Assembly (NCBI GenBank): GCA_000934455.1
Contig: KN883388.1
Span: 24,029 to 79,765 of the forward strand
Length of the DNA: 55,737 nt
DNA from: Apostichopus parvimensis
Taxonomy: Eukaryota; Echinodermata; Holothuroidea; Aspidochirotida; Stichopodidae
Direction of reading: 5' to 3'
Positions 45,201 to 55,253 of this stretch are shown here, piece by piece. How positions within the stretch are numbered: the stretch's first letter is position 1; each line of letters begins with the position of its first letter. Under the pieces are notes generated by a model. That model saw only the letters and a list, made by a program, of their open reading frames with translations. It did no database searches and had not been told where the DNA came from. Position numbers and translations under genes: made by a program.

Positions 45201-48200
45201 GAACACAACTGTATAGAGGCTGCAATGGGCGCAGGCCCTTTATTCCTTAAAAGAGATTTCAAATTTTCTAATTCGGTACAACAGCTTACAAAACGTGATA
45301 AGAGAACAAAGAAAGGGAAGATGGAAATTAAACGGTTAAAAAAGTGCAAAGGTACAAGGTTTACCTTTGGTGTAATACACAATTTGTAATAATTTGCTGT
45401 GATACGTTCCAAGTCGATCACAGGCATCAAACATTTTTCTATCATCTCTTATTCTTTACTCTTTGAATTTACTCGGTATCTTTCATCGCCCCTGCAAGAA
45501 CGATCAAACGAGAAAATCACTGAATATACGATAAACAAATGCAATGGAACTTGTAAACAACTTACTTGTTTTTCTTGAGAATTTGTTCATCCCTACAGGA
45601 GGGGCTAGACCCCCCGGCCCAGCCGATGGTCCAGATTGCTGTTTAATCAGCTCCATATCTGATGGGGGAGGACCCTGTGGGACGGAGTCCTACATGAAAT
45701 AAGAACAGAAACAAAGCAAAATTAGTGTACAGATCTAAGGAGGATAAGCTCACTATTCCTTACTGACCCACAGAGTAAAAATGTCCATTAAAATGAGAAC
45801 AGAAACAATGGCCTGTCTGATTGATCTCACCTATGGTTGTTTCTCATAGCTATTAAAATTATTTTTCACAGAAAGTTTGTTATAGTTCCGCTGAAATGCA
45901 TAGCCTTCACAACTGTAAAATTTATGAGCAAAAATTGCGTTTTAACAAGCAGAAAACATTGCACATTTGTGAAGGTTTACCATACAGTTTGCATGTAAAT
46001 GTTCAACATGTCCTTAAAAATTATAATATTAAAAATATTTATTATTGAGGGCTCCTCTGGAAAGCAGTGCTTCTGCACTGAGCAGGACTACCCTCATTAA
46101 TGATTACAAAAATATAAAAAAATAAATAAAAAAATTATCATTTACATTGATGGGTTCTTGCTAGATTGTAGCAATTGCACCTTTTTTATTAAAGATTATT
46201 AAAAAAATTGATAAAAGACAGCAACAGAGCACTCACATCATCATCACCGCCGAGAGTGTTCACCCATTTCTTCTTTTCCGAGTCCCAGACAATCTGTCGA
46301 GAAACAAGGATCATACCAACTGAGAATCTTCTACAAAAGCTCACAAATATTAAACATATCGAACAAATCTTGCACTTTATTCCCCCAAAACCAAGTTCTA
46401 ATTGACTGCAGGGACCGGTGGTAATTTGTCCTCTGAGCCCCTACCCCCTTGTTGTTATGTCCTTTCAGTGAATATGGCGGTAGGTGCCCCTATAATGATC
46501 TCCAACAGAGCTGAGAACAATTGTCTGAAATGCTAGCGATATTTACACCAGACAGGAGCTTACTTAGCATCTGCGGGAAATGTAAGAGGAACCCGTCCGG
46601 TTCTGCGTGTGAACTCACAAATTGTTCCTATTTTCAGTCATTTCTTTCGGGGTAGGGGTGTGGGGGGGGGGAGGATTTCTCTCACTTTGGATAAAAAAAA
46701 CCTTGGTGCCCCTTCAAATTATTAAAAGAAAATTTGGAATGGTTCATTAGGGCCTTTGGTATTCCAAGTGGAGGTCCTGATCCTTTGTGGGGTGGCCAAA
46801 ACATTTAAGGCTCGGCAACAAAAATTGTGGAAACTGAAATGAGGAAAAATCTTGCACATAGATTACTACATATAACACCTCAGCACACTTAATCACCTTC
46901 TCCTCCCAGTAAACCCAACCCCCAAGGCCAAACTATCCGTCACCTGAGAGTGGTTAATTTGATGAGGGTGAAAATAGGGGTAACCGATCAGAAAAAATGT
47001 TTTGAATAACAGGGCATTAGCGTAGAAAGGAACTTACTGATTGTGAATTATCATCTGGTAGATGAATTTCTTTTCCATTCTTTGATCTGAGTTTGTTGAA
47101 TAATCCGCTGAACCAACCTCCTCCAGCACCACCTGCACCAGGAGCCTACACAGGAGAGGATAAAAAAAACCCAGTTCAATGGCATCAGAGCTTCCTGTTT
47201 TACTTAATACAGCCAAATGAAAACTTGGCAAACATCTTCAAGCCAGAAAGTACAATTGCATTCTACCTGTCATACATCTGATGTAAGGTTTTGCACTATT
47301 TCCATGTTATTTATGAAATTTATAAGACCAGAACACACAATCAGATCTGCTTTGTTTCATGTTTTTGAGATGAAGAGGAGAATGATGGAAAGATACATAC
47401 TACCTTCAAACTGAAAAGATAGAAAAGTTTTTAAAGTCTGACATTTTCTAGTCAAGAAAAGCACTGATGTATTGATAGTAGCTCTATAAAAGGGCTTTAG
47501 CTATAAGACAGGGATGAGCCTAGGGTAAAAAAAAAATCACAAAATTTTGCAAAAATTGCGGTATAGGCTCCAGTTTGCGTGTGCTACAGTGTGTTAAGAT
47601 AATAGTTTTTGAGGTAGAAAAGAAATCACGGATATTCCGCAAATACGCGGAAAAAGCTCATGCCTGATAAGAAAATCCTCACAGAGAAAGCTGCCTGACT
47701 TATTACAAATGACCTTTAAGAGAACAAAGAAATTCAAATTCAAAACGATGCAGAACAACTAAATTGATGACAGGACGAATGGAATGATCATAAAAGTACC
47801 TGTGCCGATTCTTTAGAACCGTCCTTTGAAACCTCTTTAGGCCTCCCCTCGGATCGATTTGAGCTTCCAGATACCGTTCGCGATCTTGATTTGTGAGTGC
47901 TCCCTGACTGTGTCCGTTGCCTGTGAGTGGGACCTGTTATTGTGTCCGCAGTGTCAGCGCGACTCTGTGAGAGAAACGATTCGATTGAATGAATGGAACA
48001 ATTAAAGCTGTATGAAGACAGTATTTCTCCAACTCTGCCAAGTTTGGATATTTTAATTTCTAGTGAGCATGCTTTTTCTGATATTTGCTGGTGATTATGC
48101 AAGCTGGATTGACCAAGATTTTGGCCACTATTCACTTTACTATTACAATGGGCGGCAGAGAAGAGGGGAGGGGGAGTTTGTGAGTGAAGGCAGGTTTTGT

Positions 48201-51200
48201 GGAAAAACCTCCAAAGTGCCGGTTTTCTTATTATAGCCCCTTTCTGTCCTATTACGCTATGAGTTCCCTCCCGCCTTCCCAAAGGTGCAGTCTCAAATGG
48301 GTACTGAGGGTAAAGTGCTTAAACGTTACCAGATAGTAAATGAGGTATAGAGAGGTACATGAGGTATGGGAGGTAAGTGAGGTATATGAGGAAAAAGTGG
48401 GTTAGTAGACTGGAAATAAGTAAGAGAGAGCAAGGTAAATTCTTGGTATTCCTGTTATTAATTAGAACACTACTCTTCATCAACATGTACTCTGACCTAC
48501 ATTTTAATATTTTTTACTGAAGACTATTTGATCATTACTCTCTCTTCCTTACCCTTTGAGTACTTTGCCTGTAGTAATCAAACCCTGCCTGTGATGTCAT
48601 GGACTCTCCATAGTCTGTGGTATCTCCACAGGTTTCTGTGCCTGTAGTCGTACTGTACTCGCTAAAATTGCTGTTGGCTGAGGCAGCCAGGTTTATGTCA
48701 CCTAATTAAAATAAAAATAAAAAGGGACAAAATTAGTTATGTGTGTATGTAGAGCTGGTAGATTACTATGCGTGTATGTACAGCTGATAGATTACTTTGC
48801 ATGTATGTGGGGATGATAGATTGCTATGCGTGTATGTACAGCTTCTAGATTGCTATGTGTGTATGTGCGGATGCTAGATTACTATGCGTGTATGTGCGGA
48901 TGATAGATTGCAATGCTTGTATGTACAGCTTATAGATTGCAGGGATGTGCCCAAGATTTACTGAGTGCCGGGTATACTGATCGCCATCCTGGGGTAGGGG
49001 TCTGAGAAAGGTGCTCGGATGCCAAATGCTGGCACTTGTGTAGCTTTTTAAGCACTGATACACAAGTACAAGTTTGGCTAACAATTTACCTTTTTTTATT
49101 TGTTTTTAAACTGTTGGTAAACTGGTAAAAGTTATTAGTTTGTTTTCAAAGAGATTTTACAAGGGACCGATTGAGAGTAACTAATGTCTCTCGCATGCGT
49201 AACTGGTGCATTCTTAGTCTGTATGATTTTGGCATAGGCTAGGCCCAACTAATAGTGAATATAATGTTAGGAATGTCGGGACTTTAGATGAAAATAGAGC
49301 TGGTGGGATTCAAAATTTTCAAGACAGTGCTTTGGGTAATTTTTAGTGCTGGGCGGGGCCGCCCAGTGCCACCCAGGGTGGGCACATCCCTGAGATTGCT
49401 ATGCATGTATGTACAGCTGAAAGATTGCTATGGGTGTATGTACAGCTTTTAGATTACTATGCATGTATGATAAATTGCTATTCGAGTATGTACAGCTGAT
49501 AGATTACTATGTGTGTATGTACAGATGATAGATTGCTATGCATGTTGTGCGGATAATAGATTGCTATGCGTGTATTAGCGGATGACAGATTGCTCTGAGT
49601 GTATGCACGGATGATAGATTGCTATGCGTGTATGTGCGGATGAGAGATAGCTATGTGTGTATGTGCGGATGATCGCTTACTATGCGTGTATGTACAGCTT
49701 ATAGATTACTATGCGTGTATGTGCGGATGATAGATTGCTATGCTTGTATGTGGGGATGAAAGATTGCTATGGGTGTAACTAAACTTAACATACTGAAAAA
49801 GGTTGGAACCACCCATTTTGTATTCTATAGCAATTTCATGAATTATGTCATCCATTCACTGGAATTAAATGGTAAAATTAAATTTTATACATTTTATACC
49901 TGGTGCTAGGGAAATATTCCCTTACTTTGAGCAGTTACGACACGCAGGATCTGATCAAGCCTATGATGAAATCAGGTAGCTCATTAAAGGACAACACTCA
50001 ACAGCAGAGCAAAATACTGTTGTCCTTTGAAAGAACATGTGTGCTATGAGAGGATCCGGATGTTCTTATAATACAGAGTTTGAATTGGGAGGGACTTAAC
50101 AAGAATCCCACAGGTATATCTTCTACGCATGAGCATCACCAGAAGAATAGGTCGCAACAGAAACATCTTGGTAAACAATACATGCAGGGCCCTCACTCCT
50201 GAACTTATTTTCCTTTCTGCTTTCAGAAACGGGAAACACAAGGGAACATATCGCTTGCTTCACATGGAGGGGTGTTGGAGGGGGGGGGGGTTGGCATTAC
50301 TTACTCTTTACCAAACTTCAATTTCATTATCGGCAGATACTTGTCTCCCAAGAACCCTCCTACCAGAAATCCTGTACCAGGTATTGAATATTATAATAAC
50401 ATAAAAATTATATTAAATCCCTCCTACCTTGATACTGTTGGTTCTGTTCTGTTACATATTGCTGACCTTGCCATTGCTGATTTGCATAAGGAACCTGTTG
50501 CTGCGAAACATCCTGGTTATATGCAAATCCCTGGCCAGCGTCTGATGTAGGAGTAGGCTCTCCAACTTCTGTTGAGATCACAATATCAAAACAGAAGCAA
50601 ATAAAAATGAAACTTAGGGTGTACAACTTAGATAAAACTTGATAGTACAGTTTGCTATTCTCAATTTGACAATCTGTAAAACACAGGATTCAATGTTTTA
50701 GCAGTACTTTAACATTAGCATCAATATGTTTGGTTTCAAAAGGTTATATCTTTAGGGCAATTTTTCCAAACTGCCACATTCCTGCTATGACCACTATACC
50801 CCCCCCCCCCCAATCCGATGGAAGAGTGAGTAATAAAGAATCTCAACAGTGAGAATAGATTCATGAAAACTGTTTTCATAACTTACAACATGTTGTAAAC
50901 TGTGTCCAAATTTGCTAAAGTAAGAATAAGGTATCTTAATTACATGTTATAGATACAGGTTGTTTGTGCCTACCAATATATTTTACCAAAATAATATAAA
51001 TCTGTTAGCTCTACTTATCCACTAGAGATCCTGTGTAAGAGAATGTGTAAAAGTAAGTTGGTCTGACATTCGATCCTAGCAGGATCTTCTTCAGAGGCTA
51101 AATGAAATAATTTTTGTTTGTTTTTGTAGTCATTTAGCCTCTGAAGAAGATCCTGCTAGGATCGAAATGTCAGGCCAACTTACTTTCACACAATATATTT

Positions 51201-52719
51201 TACCATAAGAGCTTTGCATACTCTGGATTAAACTTACCCTCTGTTTGTTCACCTGTACCCTGTTCTTGATAATTCTGATACCCCCACTGTTGGTTGTTAT
51301 TATAATATTGGTTGGAGCCCGACTGATCTTGATACTGCTGGTGGTAATCCACGGGGGGATAGGAGGGTTGTCCATCAGTCGATGGGGTCTGGTCTTCATT
51401 GCTGTCTCCACCTATAGTGCTCAAGTTAGAGTAGGACTCTGTCCATGGCATGGGTGTGTCCGACTTTGACGGGGGCTGGATGGTTCCATCCTGGAACAGA
51501 CAAGTGTTTTTTTCTTTTCAAATTCAGTATATATTCAACAAAGCTCATGTTGGAGACTACTGTCAGTCCAATCCTAATAGTAAATTTTTACAAGTATTTT
51601 AAAAGATGTACCTTAAGTCTGGGACAAAGAAACTTGTCTCTCTTCTCTGGGAAGTTTTGCAATGGATTTTACTCAGTTACAATTAAATCTTATCTGATGA
51701 CATCTAGTTAATATGGCTTATTTACTATTCAACTTTCCCTTTTTGGCATAGTTTGGCATAAATGTTACCTCTATCAATCAAACAACTTTAAGACAGAATA
51801 ATATTGTAGGAAATTCCATTTTGATTAGTGAGTGCTACAATATATAAACACCTTCCATTCTTGCTGATAGCTACAATTAGTATAAACTTCAGGAGAAAAT
51901 AATATATTTGTAAAACATAAATCTTCTCAATTTTGTAAGAAAACTACTACTATACCTTCATCTGAGCAAGGATGCCTTGAAGTGTCATCAACCATTGTGG
52001 TTCAGTCAGCTGCAAGCCATCATAGTATTGGGTATCATGGTGCTTCAACCTATTGGCAAGCTGTAAACGGAAAGCATTTTTGGAGGAGAGGAAGAAATAA
52101 TTTACTACTGTAGAGCATAATGAAAATCTTGTTTAAAGGGAGTGAAGACTCGCCCACAGAGAAACGTCTCATGCCGGTAATCTGACCTTGTTTCGAATGA
52201 GGTGTAACAGAAGTGTTAGACACCACCATCAATCCCAGAAAATACACACACAGCTTGCTACTGTTGGTAATTAGACACTAGTGTACAGTCAATACATGCA
52301 GCTACGGTCAATACCCACAACACAGAAAAATGACTACAGTTTTGATCAAAAAATGGACCAAAAATCACTACTTGAAAGTAGGAGAGTATCTGTGAATCTG
52401 TAGGAGAGATTGAGTTACTGGCCTGGAAACACCTTTGATGAAATTTGTAAGATATCCCACGACCACTTTGCTCATTCTTGATGACTATTTCTCCTTCTCA
52501 AGAAAAAATTTAAGAGGGCACTTTGCCGAAGAAGGAATTTGATGTTTTCATACTTCACTGTGCATGTTTAGTTCCATTCATGTCTTCAGGATAGCGAGCA
52601 CAAATAACTTGAACACGTAAAGTTTCACTTACCTCACAAACCTGCTCCACCAAAGTGAGACTATAGTGCTCCGGTTTATACTGGATAGATCCTGCAATCA
52701 CCTCACAGTACCGCAAAGC
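33071..52719 (-). CDS. SEC16: SEC16, COPII scaffold of ER exit sites, C-terminal half (14 exons; 5' part beyond window)
   Basis: Exons 52633-52719, 51956-52060, 51238-51490, 50428-50568, 48553-48701, 47800-47964, 47038-47145, 46237-46293, 45566-45689, 42859-42996, 42317-42447, 40446-40532, 36954-37013 and 33071-33256 join in phase to 596 codons and TGA. Family signatures appear in order: ALRYCEVIAGSIQYKPEHY (end of the ACE1 helical domain); a Gln/Tyr/Asn-rich middle; LFNKLRSKNGKEIHLPDD then IVWDSEKKKWVN; ARYVDVLN; LSHSSSRSSLSEEVSHL; and MFNPNQMAQP ending SRYGARRQYPTQR, matching the tail of vertebrate SEC16A. SEC16 organises COPII assembly by binding Sec13/Sec31 and Sec23 at the ER. The central conserved domain start and the N-terminus lie to the right of the window. 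Confidence 0.93.
33483..33520. repeat. TA/CA-rich microsatellite
   Basis: Alternating TATA and CATA repeats in the last SEC16 intron. Confidence 0.85.
33720..33835 (+). mobile_element. tRNA-like SINE or tRNA pseudogene
   Basis: CCTAATTGGTTAGCG (A box), a 5-bp anticodon-like stem around ATATGAA, and a good T arm (CTGGGTTGGAATCCCAG). The acceptor stem does not close, so it is not a working tRNA gene. Confidence 0.6.
34000..34960 (-). other. Part of last SEC16 intron
   Basis: AT-rich with poly-C/poly-G runs; no gene or element recognised. Confidence 0.45.
34965..35048 (-). CDS. Candidate alternative SEC16 terminal exon
   Basis: After a strong acceptor (TACTTTTCAG), a phase-0 frame of 27 codons (VSAQFQIEKAAAATAKSFSA...) runs to TAG. 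The phase fits the exon at 36954-37013, so it could replace the last exon. No homology known to me; may be chance. Confidence 0.25.
   Translation of the reverse strand, partial: VSAQFQIEKAAAATAKSFSARRNNNKQ
35060..36940 (-). other. Part of last SEC16 intron
   Basis: AT-rich; G-run block at 36617-36668; nothing else recognised. Confidence 0.45.
36617..36668 (+). other. G-quadruplex-type G-rich block
   Basis: At least five runs of four or more Gs within about 50 bases on the plus strand, the template strand of SEC16. Confidence 0.7.
36954..37013 (-). CDS. SEC16: SEC16 small exon
   Basis: 20 codons between GCGCAG and GTATAA: LSHSSSRSSLSEEVSHLTSQ. Matches LSRCSSMSSLSREVSQHFNQ of SEC16A. Confidence 0.92.
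37014..39740 (-). other. Part of SEC16 intron before the small exon
   Basis: 2.7 kb, AT-rich with homopolymer runs; nothing recognised. Confidence 0.45.
39746..39830. repeat. 21-bp intronic minisatellite
   Basis: About four copies of a unit like ACATTCACATTGCTGCCCGAT. Read on the minus strand it would give repeated VNVSGSN, but there is no splice context; intronic. Confidence 0.85.
40401..40426. repeat. (CAAA)n microsatellite
   Basis: Six to seven CAAA units just 3' of a SEC16 exon, in the intron. Confidence 0.9.
40446..40532 (-). CDS. SEC16: SEC16 exon
   Basis: 29 codons between TTTCAG and GTGAGT: FFNPDIYGFNTSNAPPTSS. The FNP block foreshadows a similar FNP in the last exon. Confidence 0.88.
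40793..41192. mobile_element. hAT MITE, 400 bp, with 8-bp target duplication
   Basis: Terminal inverted repeats CAGGGGTGGGCAACCT and AGGTTGCCCACCCTG; flanks GTCTAGGC and GTCTAGAC differ by one base. The subterminal GGCCCGCGGGGCC and GCGGCC text is typical of hAT families with this end. The open frame across it (40676-41257) is incidental. In a SEC16 intron. Confidence 0.92.
41590..41940 (-). repeat. Dispersed repeat R1, long copy (opposite orientation)
   Basis: Complement of the 16808-17100 copy: pyrimidine-rich body, TTCTGTTACTGTTACTTGTC, CTCTGAAGAAGATC, then TTTTACACATTCT and GGATAAGCAATTTGC. Much of the central hairpin is missing here. Confidence 0.85.
42317..42447 (-). CDS. SEC16: SEC16 exon (poly-Gln)
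   Basis: Two bases plus 43 codons between CTCCAG and GTAAAG. Contains two Gln tracts encoded by mixed CAG/CAA codons. Confidence 0.88.
42859..42996 (-). CDS. SEC16: SEC16 exon (R-Y-V-D-V-L-N block)
   Basis: Two bases, 45 codons and one base between GTGCAG and GTAATG. Opens with AARYVDVLNN, conserved in SEC16A and SEC16B. Confidence 0.93.
42997..44770 (-). other. Part of SEC16 intron
   Basis: AT-rich, nothing recognised before the MITE fragment at 44775. Confidence 0.45.
44775..45036. mobile_element. MITE fragment related to 48941-49391
   Basis: Shares CTGAGTGCCGGGTATACTG, TATAATGTTAGGAATGTCGG, GTGCTGGGCGGGGCCGCCCA and the end GGGCACATCCCTG with the intact copy. Its left terminus is shortened. 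Confidence 0.85.
45365..45434 (-). CDS. Candidate alternative first coding exon inside SEC16
   Basis: ATG then 23 codons (MFDACDRLGTYHSKLLQIVY...) and one base before a GTAAAC donor. The phase fits the exon at 42859-42996. Read from the nearest upstream acceptor there is an in-frame stop, so it cannot be an internal coding exon, only an alternative start. Confidence 0.22.
45566..45689 (-). CDS. SEC16: SEC16 exon (Pro/Gly-rich)
   Basis: 41 codons plus one base between ATGTAG and GTAAGT. Begins DSVPQGPPPSDMELI and ends GMNKFSRKT. Confidence 0.9.
46043..46135 (+). mobile_element. LINE/SINE 3' tail with hairpin, second copy
   Basis: TTGAGGGCTCCTCTGG, a CAGTGCTTCTGCACTG palindrome, then GAGCAGGACTACCCTCATTA and an A/T-rich tail. 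GAGGG and CCCTC can close an outer stem. Same tail as 20188-20315. Confidence 0.6.
46237..46293 (-). CDS. SEC16: SEC16 exon (I-V-W-D conserved block)
   Basis: 19 codons between CGACAG and GTGAGT: IVWDSEKKKWVNTLGGDDD. Equivalent to SIVWDEKKQRWVNLDEPEE of SEC16A; with the previous exon it gives the gene its identity. Confidence 0.95.
46294..47037 (-). other. SEC16 intron
   Basis: No element recognised; poly-G run near 46663. Confidence 0.45.
47038..47145 (-). CDS. SEC16: SEC16 exon (W-F-S-G-L conserved block)
   Basis: 36 codons between GTGTAG and GTAAGT: GGWFSGLFNKLRSKNGKE then IHLPDDNSQS. Equivalent to GFFGWWRSKAKNEAHLPDD of SEC16A, a hallmark of the family. Confidence 0.95.
47800..47964 (-). 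CDS. SEC16: SEC16 exon (Arg/Ser-rich)
   Basis: 55 codons between TCACAG and GTACTT. SRSRTVSGSSNRSEGRPKE-type sequence, likely phosphorylated. Confidence 0.88.
48553..48701 (-). CDS. SEC16: SEC16 exon
   Basis: Two bases plus 49 codons between TAATTAG and GTAAGG. Ser/Thr-rich, ends FDYYRQSTQR; low complexity. Confidence 0.87.
48737..49777. repeat. 29-bp minisatellite, split by a MITE
   Basis: About 20 imperfect copies of a 29-base unit such as TAGATTACTATGCGTGTATG plus TACAGCTGA, with a variant carrying TGCGGATGA. The array covers 48737-48940 and 49392-49777; the part between is the inserted element. In a SEC16 intron. Confidence 0.92.
48941..49391. mobile_element. Non-autonomous element (hAT-like) nested in the minisatellite
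   Basis: Ends AGGGATGTGCCCA and TGGGCACATCCCT are inverted copies. Flanks TAGATTGC and GAGATTGC give an 8-base target duplication with one difference. No coding region; a shorter relative lies at 44775-45036. Confidence 0.88.
50428..50568 (-). CDS. SEC16: SEC16 exon (Gln-rich)
   Basis: Two bases, 46 codons and one base between CAACAG and GTAGGA. Continues the Gln/Tyr-rich region (QQWQGQQYVTEQNQQYQ). Confidence 0.88.
51010..51195. repeat. Inverted pair of R1 repeat ends
   Basis: A plus copy (TTATCCACTAGAGATCCTGT to GAGGCTAAATGA, about 51016-51105) faces a minus copy (TCATTTAGCCTCTGAAGAAG to CAACTTACTTTCACAC, about 51130-51192). The roughly 25-base spacer between them is T-rich. The transcript could form a long hairpin about 45 bases from a SEC16 exon. 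Confidence 0.85.
51238..51490 (-). CDS. SEC16: SEC16 exon (Gln/Tyr-rich)
   Basis: 84 codons plus one base between TTCCAG and GTAAGT. Disordered, Tyr/Gln/Asn-rich (YYNNNQQWGYQNYQEQ). An antisense open frame here is a by-product. Confidence 0.9.
51956..52060 (-). CDS. SEC16: SEC16 exon
   Basis: 35 codons between TTTACAG and GTATAG: LANRLKHHDTQYYDG, then EPQWLMTLQGILAQMK, the helical pair that closes the ACE1 solenoid. Confidence 0.88.
52137..52326. mobile_element. TTAA-flanked MITE, right end missing
   Basis: Starts TTAA then AGGGAGTGAAGACTCGCCC and follows the element at 53903-54241 for about 190 bases, including CGTCTCATGCCGGTAATCTG and TTAGACACTAGTGTACAGTC. Confidence 0.8.
52633..52719 (-). 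CDS. SEC16: SEC16 exon (end of ACE1 domain)
   Basis: 29 codons between CTACAG and GTAAGT: ALRYCEVIAGSIQYKPEHYS then LTLVEQVCE. Matches the CEVIA helix of SEC16A. This is the most 5' exon visible; the preceding one is outside the window or more than 3 kb away. Confidence 0.9.
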
Positions 52720-53890
52720 CTGTAGAAGGTAAAGAATTAAAGATCAATAGATTTTATACAAGGGCACTGTTTGCGCAACATAACAGACAAGAGGGGGGTG
52801 TGGAAGTTGGGACAGTGAAGGGAGAGGGGAGGGTGGGGGGGGCAGTGGTGAGGGGATACCAGGTCTAAAATGATGTTGTGATAATGGTATATATGTGAGT
52901 TTGAAGAGTAGAGACCACCTAGACCACACTATGGCACATGTGCATACACTTATACTTGACAGGTTTTGAACAGAAATTGTCTGAGAGCTTTTGTACCATT
53001 TTTGGCAAGATAACAAACTTTCAGGCTTTGCTGGATGGAGGAGGAGGAAGATACTTTTGTTATTGGTTTGTGTTGTTGTTGCATATCTGATACAGGTCTT
53101 CATCTGAAACAAAGTCCTGGTCTGCTTTAGGGTGGTTTTCCAGCCAAGGGTAATCCACCATCCCCCATCAGAAACGGTCATACAAGTTCTCAGCACAGAC
53201 CTACAGTCATATTTCTAGTGTTCTTCTTCCCTCAAGTTTACAGATAAAAGCAAAAGGCATGAATCCAAATTTGTCACCCCCGTTTATATAGCTGAGTGCC
53301 CTGAATGAGTCCCCATCTCTCTGGACACCCCAACCCCAACCCTCCCGTCAGGACTGACGAGTAAACTTGATTGCATTCTGGAAATGACCTTGATCAGTGG
53401 TGTACAGCAGAAGTACAACATATATGCAATGCTCAGTGTGGTGTATTAGGGTTAGATTTCACAAATGAAATACCACACTCTGGTATAAAGTATGCAGAGT
53501 TGCACATGCCTTCAGTGAAGGCCTACACAACACAGCCCGGCATATCTACCAGCATGTATCCAGAATGAATTTTACACCATGCTGGAACCATAGGAATTAA
53601 TGGAGATATATTATGGCTCAGATATATTGAGATATGGAGATAATTTATGGAGATGTTAACTGATACTGCTATAAGTTTATAAGCCCATTTTGCATAACCC
53701 CTGATAGATTATTCCCTGCATATGAATTATTATGTCTATCATAAACTTGTATATACTTATCCCTAACAGGCTGCTGTAAGAATCTGTTAAACTTAATTAC
53801 TAAACACCATTAAACTTTAGATCCATTGCTATTCTGTATGTAGGATGATATGACGTTAAAGCGGTAGCATATGATGAGTCAAGACCTCTC
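52720..53890 (-). other. SEC16 intron upstream of the last visible exon
   Basis: G-rich stretch near 52790-52850; no exon recognised although a preceding SEC16 exon is expected. Confidence 0.45.
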
Positions 53891-53902
53891 TCCCAGCTTT
53901 AA

Positions 53903-54241
53903 AGGGTGTGAAGACTCGCGCAAAAAGAAAACGTCTCATGCCGGTAATCTGACCTAGTTTCGAATAAGGTGTAACCGAGACACCATTGATCCCAGAAAAT
54001 ATGCACACAGCTTGCTACTGTCAGTAATTAGACACTAGTGTACAGTCAGTACATACAGCTGCAGTCAATACCCTCAGCACATACTGCGATGGACATCTCA
54101 GGTCCAGCTAAAGATAACAAGGTATCACGTTTTATTACTGTCTGCATTTTGTAGCGACAAGAGAAAACCTTCACTTGCATGCAACGGAAAGTTAACTTTT
54201 TCAAAGGGCGGCACGCGGTTTGGGGCGAGTCTTCAATGCCT
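53903..54241. mobile_element. TTAA-flanked MITE, complete
   Basis: Inverted ends AGGGTGTGAAGACTCGC and GCGAGTCTTCAATGCCT with TTAA on both sides (53899-53902, 54242-54245). TTAA targets fit piggyBac or Kolobok families; the family cannot be fixed from this copy. Confidence 0.85.
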
Positions 54242-54299
54242 TTAAAGTAACTCAGAATGATACCATGTAACAAAATTATGAAATTACACTTGTATTTAC

Positions 54300-55250
54300 T
54301 AGTCTTTACTGAAAGTCACAACAATGAGCCACTTACTTTTCTAATGCTAGCCTATTCTGAATTCAAGCTAAGAAACTATAGTATGACTATATAGTGATCA
54401 TGTATACTAACTTTTCTACTTGTATTTCACTATAACTATAGTGTATGTATTCTAAAGTGGGAGTATAGGTCTGGTGGTCAACAAAATCTTTCTGATTTGC
54501 TTTAAGCTCTAGTATGCCAGGTTGACTGTAATAATAACTAAGTATTGTAACACTTTCCTCTGTGAGTAGCGCCGGCCAGCCGATTCAGGGTTCTTGGCCT
54601 AAGATGTTGTATTGTAATTGGCCAGAGAATGAAGATGTACACAAAAAAAATCCAGAGAGGTGATGGTATTTTTAACAGCGATATATTGAAAAGAAAACTT
54701 CTTACAGTAAGGTTAAGTGTCTTGTACTGGATATGTGGTACAAACTTGAGGCTACGTGGCCCTGAAGCCTACCATCAAGAGTGTTTCATTCAACAGCAAC
54801 CAGAGTAGCTGTTCTGTCCCTCCCAGGTAATGTATTTTAAATAAATCCCTTAACAATATGTGGAAATACCACATGTATACAAATGATGAACTTTACCCTC
54901 AACTTAGCTTAAGACATAATACACAAATACTACAGTGCATTCCTACTATCCCCAAACAATTGTACTCCTTTACAGAGATGAATGTGATCACATGAGTATC
55001 CCTAGAAAATATCACATGTGTTACATCATAATCCCAGGATAAGCCTGATACCACATGCCGATCCATAGAAGCAGCCCCAAAAGCCATAATCTGCCAACAA
55101 TTACAACTGGTTTACTTAATGCCAGGAGAGATAACCCCTATATAATTCCAAGGGGATTTAAACTACCACAATGGTTCCACACTGTCCACACAGAACTCCC
55201 ATTGCTCCACAACTTTACAGTAACAGCGTTACAGTATAATAAAACTATAA
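54300..55250 (-). other. SEC16 intron, continued
   Basis: AT-rich; no gene or element recognised. Confidence 0.4.
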
Positions 55251-55253
55251 TAT

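Noticed and set aside
48737-49777. CRISPR-like regular repeats
   Set aside because: Units are contiguous with no unique spacers, in a eukaryotic intron; a minisatellite.
52744-53196. 150-codon minus-strand frame next to SEC16
   Set aside because: No match to the expected ACE1 sequence, includes a G/C-run low-complexity part, and no suitable splice sites.
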